Origin: Phoronis ovalis
Lineage: Eukaryota > Phoronida > Phoronidae
DNA: 10,970 bases
Direction of reading: 5' to 3'
Assembly: GCA_028565635.1 (NCBI GenBank)
Contig: JAOXYB010057767.1
Span: 1 to 10,970, forward strand
Position numbers and translations under genes: made by a program. Every line of letters begins with the position of its first letter. Positions within the stretch are counted from its first letter, which is position 1. The notes under the pieces are model-generated. The model did not search any database, was not told the DNA's origin, and was given only the letters and a program-made list of their open reading frames with translations. This document shows, one piece after another, positions 1 through 7,690 of the stretch.

Positions 1-245
1 TCAGGTTTTATAATAAGTCTCCAGTTATATAATATGGTGCTGTACTTTTTATTATGTAATATTTTTTAAGCATATTTATTTGCGATTAAGTACCTTGTTT
101 GTGTTTTATCAGAAATATACTTACTTTCTTATTTTATTCCGTAAACATTTACGATTTCTGTAACTACTTACGTTTACACGAGTCGTAAAGTCACATCTTT
201 TTTCTAATACGGCAATGCAATTTGCTTCTGTAAGTCTTGATTTAC
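1..245. other. AT-rich non-coding sequence
   Basis: No open frame, RNA gene or clear repeat is visible. Positions about 205-245 resemble a diverged part of the 82 bp unit that follows (a TACGGCAATGC-like stretch, then a GCTTC block), so the array may once have begun further left. Confidence 0.4.
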
Positions 246-573
246 CGAATTGTAACTTTATCAATGCTTCCGACAACGAGGCCGCAAGATCAAGAACAAG
301 TCTCGGGCGTACTAAAGTTATTTTTACGAAATTGTAACTTTATCAATGCTTCCGACAACGAGCCCGCAAGATCAAGAACAAGTCCCGGGCGTAGTAAAGT
401 TATTTTTACGGAATTGTAACTTTATCAATGCTTCCAACAACGAGCCCGCAAGATCAAGAACAAGTCCCGGGCGTAGTAAAGTTATTTTTACGGAATTGTA
501 ACTTTATCAATGCTTCCGACAACGGGCCCGCAAGATCAAGAACAAGTCCCGGGCGTACTAAAATTATTTTTAC
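246..573. repeat. 82 bp minisatellite, four copies
   Basis: The string TGTAACTTTATCAATGCTTC starts at 251, 333, 415 and 497, an exact 82 bp period with few substitutions between copies. Each unit carries TAACTTTA near its start and the inverse TAAAGTTA near its end, so neighbouring units put TAAAGTTA (313-320) and TAACTTTA (335-342) 14 bp apart as a possible hairpin. Copies two and three also carry a GCCCG/CGGGC inverted pair (362-366 and 386-390). Short open frames across the array are products of the repetition. The last unit runs directly into the transposable element copy at 549-876. Confidence 0.93.
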
Positions 574-876
574 TGGGGGCGCGCAGCCCAGTTGAACTGA
601 AAATTTTGGATTTGGATTGTATGCTTCTTTCTGTATTTTTTTTGATTGCTACCGTAGAGATATTCAAAAATTTGGATTGCTACCCACTGCTTGCAGCAAA
701 TAATTTGGATTAATTTTAGGTTTGTTGTATCCATATCATAAACAAATCTTGGAATTTGGTTTGTATCAGTCAGTTAGGATTGCTACCCTAACATTTCAAA
801 AATTTGGATTGGGTTTGCTACGACAAGCTAAACTTTTGGATTGGGTTGGGCGGCACATCTCCTTGAGTACCCCCGG
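549..876 (-). mobile_element. Non-autonomous inverted-repeat element, copy 1
   Basis: Read on the minus strand, this stretch matches the element at 5328-5730 almost end to end. It starts with a CCGGGGGTACTC terminus (876 downwards), passes through several TAGCAATCCAAATTTTT units and a GATACAAACC block, and ends in a GGGCTGCGCGCCCCCAGT block. It is about 75 bp shorter because it has fewer internal units. It has no coding capacity. The distal terminus (549-575) is diverged and overlaps the last unit of the 82 bp array. No convincing target-site duplication is visible: the flanks GAACAAGTC (540-548) and GAATAAGCT (877-885) agree at only 6 of 9 positions. Confidence 0.8.
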
Positions 877-1158
877 GAATAAGCTAAGTAAAATAACATA
901 ATTATACATTCTCCTGTTTAGATGCAATATAGTCAGACCATGACGATGATATATTTTATACTACAAGATATAAAAAAGAGAAACTTATGAAAAAGCACTT
1001 TATTAGTTTGCAAAACAGAAAATAACAGAAGCATGCTAACAAAGATTTATCAAACATTGACTACACGTACTCATTAAAATTGCATTTATAAACACATCCT
1101 GGAACTTTAAAAGAATCATTTTTCATCGAATTTCATAAACTTTCAGATACACACAAGA
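877..1158. other. AT-rich non-coding spacer
   Basis: No gene, splice-bounded exon or repeat structure can be supported here. Confidence 0.4.
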
Positions 1159-1246
1159 GACAAGGTACAGTATATTGTATGCACTATTGGGTGACAAGGT
1201 ACAGTATATTGTATGCAGTATTGGGTGACAAGGTACAGTATATTGG
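1159..1246. repeat. 34 bp tandem repeat, about 2.6 copies
   Basis: GACAAGGTACAGTATATTG starts at 1159, 1193 and 1227, giving a 34 bp period that stops at about 1246. The first two full units differ at one position (GCACTATTGGGT versus GCAGTATTGGGT). The core CAGTATATTGT is the reverse complement of a core in the minisatellite at 2249-2467. Confidence 0.9.
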
Positions 1247-1364
1247 AATGAAGCAGTTGTAGTTTTATTGATATCTAGTTATCAACGGTTAAGGTTACAT
1301 GTAATATCAAAAATAACAAAAATCTGGAAAATCAATTAACCTCCTAAATGTATTAATGACAACA

Positions 1365-1620
1365 CCAAACTAGTAAACAACTGAGTAAATAAAAACTAGT
1401 AAACAAATGAGTAAATAAAACTAGTAAACAAATTAGTAAATAAAAACTAGTAAACAAATGAGTAAATAAAAACTGGTAAACAAATGAGTAAATAAAAACT
1501 GGTAAACAAATGAGTAAATAAAAACTAGTAAACAAATGAGTAAATAAAAACTAGTAAACAAATGAGTAAATAAAAATTAGTAAACAACTGATCATGAGTA
1601 AATAAAACTAGTAAACAACT
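1365..1620. repeat. 26 bp minisatellite, about ten copies
   Basis: The unit, read as CTAGTAAACAAATGAGTAAA plus a TAAAAA tail, starts at 1370, 1396, 1421, 1447, 1473, 1499, 1525, 1551, 1577 and 1608. The period is 26 bp with one 25 bp and one 31 bp step. Some copies have CTGGT or TTAGT for CTAGT. The open frame on the minus strand here is just the repeat translated and is not a gene. Confidence 0.95.
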
Positions 1621-1640
1621 GAATAAATAAATAACTGAGC

Positions 1641-2028
1641 AAATAACAAAAATCAAGAATTAAGAATAATAGCTTGGGCATAGTTACCTCAAAATGACCC
1701 AAGATTCTGAATGACCTCCAAAGGACATGAGAACTTTATATTTGAATGATTCATGCCATTTGCAGATTTGACCTATTGACCTCCAGATGAAGGTCAACTG
1801 TCCCCACTCTGGGGATGTCATAAATCAAACTTCAAGCCTGTATGACCAACTGTTTTTGAGTTTTGAGGATTGATTGCAAAAAATAAAAATCTGACCTCTT
1901 GGCACCTAGACAGCCACAAAAGTCATCAAACTGACTTCAGTGTAACCTGATAACATCATATATATATGGATGTTTTGATAAATTTTAACTTTTGAGTTTT
2001 AAATGACCTTTTGACCTCAAGGTCAATA
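1641..2028. other. Non-coding region with TGACCT/AGGTCA clusters
   Basis: No gene is seen. TGACCT occurs at 1712, 1769, 1777, 1892, 2004 and 2012, and its inverse AGGTCA at 1791 and 2020. Two clusters share one layout: two TGACCT hexamers 2 bp apart, then an AGGTCA 8 bp later (1769-1796) or 2 bp later (2004-2025). These match nuclear-receptor half-site spacing, but the same motifs can also come from a dispersed repeat. Confidence 0.35.
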
Positions 2029-2248
2029 ATGGTTAACTACAGTAGAGATACCACAATTGCAAAATTACCGACAGTAGAGATACCTAGAACCTTTCCAGCA
2101 GAACCTCCCCGTATTACTTTGATTCAAAGTCATACATATGTATCTCCGGAGGCCACAACGAAGGATAAATTAAGAAGTCTGCTATTTTTGTTAAAATAAG
2201 TGTTCTTACATTGCTCGGATAGTAATTAACATTTCTTGTTTACTTAAG

Positions 2249-2467
2249 GGTTGGTGCATTTCTTGTCCAGTAATATTAATCATATGCTTTTTATAATTAC
2301 GAAATGGTACACAATATACTGTCAGGTAATATTAATCAGATGCAGTTTTTTATTACTACGACAGGTACACAATATACTGCCAGGTGATATTAAGCAGGTG
2401 CAGTTTTTTATCGTTACGACCTGGTACGCAATATACTGTCACGTAATATTAATCAAGTGCAGGTTTA
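2249..2467. repeat. 58/59 bp minisatellite, about four copies
   Basis: GGTAC followed by an ACAATATACTG-like core starts at 2306, 2364 and 2423 (periods 58 and 59). A more diverged first copy begins near 2249. Each copy then has a GTAATATTAATC-like block and a TGCAGTTTTTTAT stretch. The open frame across it is the repeat read through and is not treated as a gene. Confidence 0.88.
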
Positions 2468-2942
2468 CGTGATGCTTGGTTTCATTTTCTTCGCAGATAT
2501 ATGTTTATTGAACATTCTAGACCTGCTGGTACATTTCCTCTTCAACGTTATCAGGTTTCTTGATCGTTGGGACTTGCTCATTCCTCGTCTATTCAGGAGG
2601 CACTCAGATATTTATTGTAGGCATGGAAGGTAGAACTCAAGTCAAATTTTAAGAAAAAACAGTCCAATTAAACTAAAAGTTTGAACTTTCAGAGGTAACA
2701 ATCTAAGAAAAAATAACATTTGAGTAATATAGTAAATAATACATTATCAGCCTGCTTCCAATCTAGCTCTGCTGATTATCCGATAGAAGTAGAAGATATT
2801 AATATTTCATATGCCTGATTAATAACATAATCAACATCTGTGTGTATTGGTAAAGTGAACATAAATAAAAAAACATTTCTTTTTAAAGTACTAAACCAAG
2901 TGTCCTATCTCATACATTTGTTTTGTAAAAAGCAGATGCCAA

Positions 2943-2972
2943 TCCAAAAAATACTCCGAGTACCCCCATGGT
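2943..2972 (-). mobile_element. Isolated terminus of the inverted-repeat element
   Basis: On the minus strand, 2972 downwards reads CCATGGGGGTACTCGGAGTA and then TTTTTTGG. This matches the right-hand terminus of the 5328-5730 element (CCGGGGGGTACTCGAGGTAT, then TTTTTGG) at nearly every position for about 28 bp, and then similarity stops. It is a short scrap or deeply truncated copy. It ends 7 bp from the premature stop of the EGF exon at 2979-3064. Confidence 0.65.
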
Positions 2973-2978
2973 CTAGGA

Positions 2979-3064
2979 CTAATCCAAACAAATGTACTGA
3001 TGGTAATAGTTGACGCATTGCTGATTGTTCTGACATGGAGAAGATAAACATTCGTCAACAAAAT
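2979..3064 (-). CDS. EGF-like module exon, truncated
   Basis: The exon starts at 3064 after a strong acceptor (TTTTTTGCAG). It accepts a phase 1 junction, and the leading AT completes the split GAT codon left by the discoidin exon at 3493. It reads D-F-V-D-E-C-LSSP-C-QNNQQ-C-VNYYHQYI-C-LD-stop. Cysteine spacing C-x4-C-x5-C-x8-C and the DxDEC-like start match the first four cysteines of a calcium-binding EGF module. A full module needs C-x-C and a sixth cysteine; here a TAG at 2981-2979 comes two codons after the fourth cysteine. Either the gene is damaged here, or a donor inside the exon (for example CA|GTACAT near 2997) sends the transcript to an exon I did not find. A transposon terminus lies 7 bp beyond the stop. 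The module assignment is strong; the exon end is not. Confidence 0.72.
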
Positions 3065-3492
3065 CTGCAAAAAAGTATGTGTTAATTGTAAGCAGTACTT
3101 GATTATAACGTTATTCCTTAGGAATATTATTCGCAAAAACCTTATGCTCAAAAAGATAAAAACTTAAAAGTCTTCTGATAGGATTTTTATGATAATCCAT
3201 CAGAAATGTAACTGCATTTGTGCAATTTGACATGTCCTGAATGATATATATGATAGAAATAGGTAACATCTTATAAAACTGTTATTCTTGCTTCAGTACG
3301 AATCAGCTATTCAATAAGTTATTGGAAACGGAGAAAGATATACCACTTGTAATGTATCAGTACACATATGCTAAATATAATGGTTGTCACACTCCAGGAA
3401 AGATACCAAAATAAAAATATATCAGTGTATTAAGTGAATTGTTATGATAACAGATAGTTTGATTACTTGTGAAGAAATGTATAGTGCATTAC
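3065..3492 (-). other. Intron, discoidin to EGF exon
   Basis: This 428 bp AT-rich sequence runs from a GTAATG donor (3492) to a TTTTTTGCAG acceptor (3065). It is a phase 1 intron and no other feature is seen in it. Confidence 0.7.
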
Positions 3493-3637
3493 CTCCCAGT
3501 AAGTCAAAGCGTAGAGCAACATGTCCGACATAGGCACCAACTGGTATCACCAGTCTAACTCTGTCCGCGTTGATGTTACATGGGAACATGCCGTAATACC
3601 AGGAGTTATCCAACGCACTGAAGTCAGGATTAAACAT
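3493..3637 (-). CDS. Discoidin (F5/8C) module, third exon
   Basis: This exon encodes the C-terminal part of a discoidin (F5/8 type C) module, an eight-stranded beta-barrel used by secreted and cell-surface proteins to bind lipids, glycans or proteins. It has 145 bases: 48 codons plus one base, phase 0 in, phase 1 out. The acceptor is TTTATTTCACAG and the donor is G|GTAATG. The segment ADRVRLVIPV followed by HVALRFDLLG matches the family's closing strands (VRI.P then LR.ELLG). The module's usual final cysteine after LLG is absent, because the split codon becomes Asp when joined to the EGF exon. It is the last of the three exons of this module (4939-4734, 4018-3812, 3637-3493), which total 558 bases or 186 codons. 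Confidence 0.87.
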
Positions 3638-3811
3638 CTGTGAAATAAATTAAACGTGATCAGTACATCACGCTCGATATTGCTTGGAAACACGTATTTG
3701 TTAAATTTGAACTGAAACCATGCATTAGAACAAATATTTTTCCGCAATTCTTCCCATATTTCTAGTGCAATTAACGCAATATTTCCATATGCATCTGACA
3801 CCTGAACTCAC

Positions 3812-4018
3812 CTTTGTCGTTCCGTTTTCTTGAACAGGAACGAGGCTTTCAGTGAGTTGAGTGTTCCCATGCGAAACATAAAACTGAGTGATGTACTGGT
3901 CACCACAACAGCTAGTGTAGCAATACACTTGGCAGTCATTACGACGACTGTAGTAGGTATAATTCGCTCTCCCTTGTACAACCACTCCAGATATGTTACG
4001 AATCCCATTCAAATTAAC
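3812..4018 (-). CDS. Discoidin (F5/8C) module, middle exon
   Basis: The exon has 207 bases, exactly 69 codons, and is phase 0 at both ends. The acceptor is TTTTCAATACAG and the donor AAAG|GTGAGT. It opens with VNLNGIRNISGVVVQGRAN, the most diagnostic block of the family (VDLG..R.VSGV.TQGR), and continues with QYITQFYVSHGN, equivalent to the usual QWVTSYKV. Between them lies an unusual stretch, residues 21-40, with four cysteines (DCQVYCYTSCCGD), longer than the short link normally found there. N-glycosylation sequons occur at NIS, NYT and NGT. The frame reads on past the donor, but that extension is intronic and has no family similarity. Function is inferred only from the module: extracellular adhesion or ligand binding. 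Confidence 0.9.
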
Positions 4019-4733
4019 CTGTATTGAAAAATTGAATTGAATATAACTAATATACAGAATCAAAACAATGTTGCCCCTATACAGTAATACTCAAGATAAT
4101 AACTTGAAAAAAAATAACAAAATTAAGATCGATAGCTAATCTCGATATAGGTATATGGCCATTGCTACTATAATTTAAGTCTGTAGACAATTTTATGTGC
4201 TGGTTTAAGTAAAACAAACTTAACCTTTGCCTAGAGGCAGCAATTTGGAAATGTCACAAAATCATAAACTTAAAAAAGCGATCCTTAAACAACAAATTTT
4301 CGAATAAAAAATGACAAATATTAAAAAAATGTACCCATTTTTAAAACTATATAACTGTTATCATGGAACACAAAAACTAGGAAAAATTAAGTTACGTGCT
4401 TCTTACTAGACCATGATCAGTGCTATTTGATGATCTTAGTACAGATGCACAATACAAAAACATAACATGGGATTGCACAATTAGTGCATACAAGTTAGTT
4501 TGAGAATGATTACACATTTTGAGAGGTAATATAAAGTGTCACAGGGACCGATTTATAGGTATCGACTAAACACCATGCTATGTACGGTATAAACAGAATT
4601 CATGCACCTATACTAGGATCATATCGTGGAATGCTAACAAACCTTTGGTCTATAACAGTATATTATGATATTAGCAGATTTCTATTTCTTTATGATCAAG
4701 CAGTCTACCTTTAGCCACAAGCATATAGCATAC
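4019..4733 (-). other. Intron within the discoidin module
   Basis: This 715 bp phase 0 intron has a GTATGC donor at 4733 and a CAATACAG acceptor ending at 4019. It is AT-rich with no exon, repeat array or element recognised inside it. Confidence 0.75.
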
Positions 4734-4939
4734 CTGAATCCACTGTTCAGAACTTAAATCCCCAGCCAGCCAGGCTCCAGCATACATGACGTTACCCGGA
4801 TTGTACTCTGTCTCTATGTTATTAATACGAGCTCGATGTGGTCCGTATCTGTCCGTAACATTGTCTTTGACAGATTTGGCGGTTATTCGCTCGTTAGTTA
4901 CACCATGGTTAGGTCCAGACACCAGGAGATCTTCATGAT
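4734..4939 (-). CDS. Discoidin (F5/8C) module, first exon
   Basis: The exon has 206 bases: two bases completing a phase 1 codon, then 68 codons, ending phase 0. The acceptor is AATGTTTCAG (AG at 4941-4940) and the donor CAG|GTATGC. The protein contains NERITAKSV, then YGPHRARINN, then YAGAWLAGDLSSEQWIQ. These match the family's opening strands (I..SS then GRA.LN then GAW.....WIQVDLG), and the WIQ at the exon end continues as VNLNG in the next exon. The usual N-terminal cysteine of the module is not seen. An NVT sequon is present. A GTG-initiated frame can be drawn from 4922, but the phase 1 acceptor at 4940 shows this is an internal exon, so no start codon is called. It joins in frame to the exon at 8274-8124, giving two adjacent discoidin modules. 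Confidence 0.88.
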
Positions 4940-5317
4940 CTGAAACATTTTATCCAGAAGTGAAAATAGATAAGGCAGCATTGAGAAATTGGGCAGTAAA
5001 AACTGGTTAAAATACTTTATAAAGAGGCAAATATGCACTGAACAACGTGTGGTGCAGAGCTCTATACACTATACACTTTATATTGAAACAATATGGTTCT
5101 ATTAGCTGGCAAACAGTGCTCAGGCACAAGGTAAAAATGCATTCATGCCAAACATGGCCTGTAATTAAGCACTTATTTATAAGATGTAATTTTCTATTTG
5201 AATATACTCATTTAAACTCTTTTTACCCAACAAATAGCTTAAAGATTTGTATCTAGCTGATACAAATTTATTATCTAGCTTCCTGTGTGTGACATCTAAC
5301 AAACTGCAAGATGAATT
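4940..5317 (-). other. 3' part of the intron between discoidin modules
   Basis: This is AT-rich intronic sequence between the acceptor of the 4939 exon and the transposon copy at 5328. Open frames here are short and unsupported. Confidence 0.5.
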
Positions 5318-5327
5318 GTTAGATACC
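5318..5327. repeat. Target-site duplication, left copy
   Basis: GTTAGATACC lies directly before the CCGGGG terminus of the element and is repeated exactly at 5731-5740 directly after the CCCCGG terminus. It is a 10 bp flanking direct repeat. Confidence 0.8.
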
Positions 5328-5730
5328 CCGGGGGGTACTCATGGTTTTTTGAACACGGGGATGTGCCGCGGAACTCAATCCAAAATTTTAGCTTGCGGTA
5401 GCAAACCCAATCGAAATTTTTTGAAATATAATGCTAGCAATCCAAATTTTGCGAAATATAAGGGTAGCAATTCAAAATTTTTAAATATTTGAGTAGCACT
5501 CCATTTTTACGCAAACTGGCCGATACAAACCAAATTCCAAAAATCGTTTTATGGATACAAACCTAAAATTAATCCAAATTATCTGCTGTAAGCAGCGGGT
5601 AGCAATCCAAATTTTTGAATTTCTTGACGATAGCAATCCAAAAAAATATAGTAAGAAGTATACAATCCAAATCCAACATTTTCAACTGGGCTGCACACCC
5701 CCACCAAAAAATACCTCGAGTACCCCCCGG
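5328..5730 (+). mobile_element. Non-autonomous inverted-repeat element, most complete copy
   Basis: This is a 403 bp element without coding capacity. Both ends start CCGGGGGGTACTC (13 bp identical). Imperfect similarity continues for about 25 bp more (GGTTTTTTG versus GGTATTTTTTG, then a G-rich block and TGTGC). A 10 bp target duplication, GTTAGATACC, flanks it at 5318-5327 and 5731-5740. The interior has at least six irregularly spaced units of about 30 bp around TAGCAATCCAAATTTTT (near 5400, 5434, 5464, 5493, 5600 and 5630). Related copies are 549-876 (opposite orientation), 8378-8548 (partial) and the scrap at 2943-2972. A 10 bp duplication would suit a Mutator-like transposase, but the superfamily is an inference. 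It lies in the intron between two discoidin modules. Confidence 0.88.
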
Positions 5731-5740
5731 GTTAGATACC
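5731..5740. repeat. Target-site duplication, right copy
   Basis: Exact repeat of GTTAGATACC from 5318-5327, immediately outside the element's right terminus. Confidence 0.8.
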
Positions 5741-6239
5741 CACTGCAAGCAAGATTTAAATGTTGATGTAATATGCTAGAAAAATGAGTGAACGACACCA
5801 GCTGGTTAGCTTTAAGCTGCAGCAAATTAATAAACACGAATGGATAATATAAATATGTGCATATATATAAGTGCCCTGGATGTAGGGAACAGAATTCTTG
5901 TGTCATCACAATTATAGAGAATTGGACATCTTGTGATTGTAGTAACCATGATTTCAGAGGTATTTCATATGTCTGGAAATCAAGGCATTTTGTTTACATA
6001 CGTGTATACGAATACCAACAAAACTCTAGCACTTTTTACAGCATGCCAGCTTCCAGAGGACATTTTCATTATTCAATGTTTTCATAGTAATCTGTGAGCC
6101 AGATGCAGGGGAATACCTAATATTTAAGGAGTGCACATATGGGCCAGAATTTATACACTGGAGGACGCTAAACTATTATATTACCAGAAGTACTTAATAT
6201 ACAACATTAACGTTTTGTAAAATGTTACTATTTTTAGTT
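5741..6239 (-). other. Intronic sequence between two elements
   Basis: This stretch lies inside the long intron of the discoidin gene. Small open frames occur on both strands but show no family similarity or splice-bounded structure. Confidence 0.45.
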
Positions 6240-6834
6240 GGGGTCCATGGCGATAGTCCGAAGGTTCAGTGGTCCGAAGGTTTGTTGGTCCGAAGGTTCA
6301 TTGGTCCGAAAGTCCCATTATAGGAAATGTCGTGGGGCTCTAACGAACCTGTAATATTTTGATATATCCCAGAATAAATAATTTAAAAAGGTTCCCCGTG
6401 AGCACATTTAACGATTCCCTCGTTTACTGTTACTACAATTCTATTGCTACTATTAGTGTCACAGTTGCTTCTTTTTCTTCCTTTTTCATAGAAATAATTA
6501 AGGCATAACCAGTCATATACGTGTTATGTTTCTGTCTCCTTTTGAGGTCCTGTACGGGTATTCTGAATATCACGTACGTTCTTCTTTTACTCATATAACA
6601 ATAGCAAGACTACAAACAGAATAGTTGATATTAAATGATAATGTACCAGGAAGAGTTCTCACAGCGCATAATGATTGTAATATTTTTTTTATTTATTTTC
6701 ACCTGTTACGTGTATATCAAAGTTCTTTTTCATGCAGCACAAGTGAGTTTTCAGGTTTCTTACTCGTCTTGTTTGATAACACTGTTTTTTTCTTTTGGAA
6801 TGAGTAATAATGATATTAAGAAATGATGGGGGGA

Positions 6835-7123
6835 GGGACAGGCAATATAACAGTGGGTACGTATGTTCCAACACATTTCGCGATAAAGGGTTTTTTCGTG
6901 CCGCCGGCGCGTAACACTCTTAGGATCTATTTTTGTCTGAAATCACGAAAAGACGTTTTTTGTAGGTTTAAACTTTGTTAGGGTCATCGTTAAAATTTCT
7001 CTTCAGTCGATTGTAAATATTGGAAAAAATCCCTGCAGAATACGTCAAAAATAGCAATTTTAATAGGCTTTTTTTGAAAAGCCGTGTTGGAACATGTGCA
7101 CCCACTTTCATATTGCCTGCCCC
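6835..7123. mobile_element. Nested 289 bp inverted-repeat element
   Basis: The 40 bp at 6835-6874 and the reverse complement of 7084-7123 align without gaps at 34 of 40 positions. They open GGGACAGGCAATAT and GGGGCAGGCAATAT and close GTTCCAACAC. The interior is 209 bp with no open frame, and includes a GCCGCCGGCG palindromic patch near 6900. No clear target-site duplication is seen next to the termini. It is likely a small non-autonomous DNA transposon inside the larger foldback element; superfamily not assigned. Confidence 0.75.
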
Positions 7124-7434
7124 AAATTTTATCCCGGGTGTCCGACTCAAATATATTACTAGTACACGTGTGTGAATAGGCTTTTGAAAAGGTTCTTAAA
7201 TGCGTTTTCCCAAGCAGAGTTCCCTCTTAGATTTTAAACCGTGCTCCTACGACGACACATTGGCGTACTGAAATGCTCAACAGTTCTGCTTCTTTTACTC
7301 CTGTATGTTTTTGTTCTTGTTTACTATGCACCACATATTGGAAGAAATTGTATTAAATATTATTAAAATGTATAAAGTAAATAAAGACTCAATAACAAAC
7401 TGAATATAATATTAACTCAAGTGTATTCTCATAA

Positions 7435-7690
7435 GAAAATGAGAACGGTGTAAATACAAACCTAGCTTTGTCGCAATAATAAAACTCTGCTACTATAACA
7501 CACATAAGATTATTATTAACACGTGTTGTAAGCCCCATGAAATGGAGGCAGAAAATGAGAACGGTGAATATACACAATAATACTTCACAACAAAACTCTA
7601 CTACTGACACACGCAGGAGGTAGGAGATGACGCAACCTAGCTAGTCACAGTACTCTAATACATACAAAACTCTACACTACTAACACAAGG
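7435..7690. repeat. Degenerate repeat of about 116 bp
   Basis: AAAATGAGAACGGTG recurs 116 bp apart (7436 and 7552), each followed by AAAACTCT and a CTACT...ACACA block (AAAACTCT at 7481, 7592 and 7666). About two and a half diverged copies lie inside the foldback element. Confidence 0.6.

Noticed and set aside
1353-1535. Minus-strand open frame rich in Phe, Leu and Tyr
   Set aside because: It is a translation of the 26 bp minisatellite; the period being a non-multiple of three spreads the repeat through the frames. No coding signal.
2251-2472. 73-codon plus-strand open frame
   Set aside because: It lies entirely within the 58/59 bp tandem repeat.
2472-2633. Plus-strand 53-codon hydrophobic frame after a good acceptor (TTCATTTTCTTCGCAG)
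   Set aside because: It is codon-aligned antisense to the hydrophilic minus-strand frame at 2588-2517, and several frames are open here. Nothing decides which, if any, is real.
3830-4027. 65-codon plus-strand open frame
   Set aside because: Antisense shadow of the well supported discoidin exon at 3812-4018.
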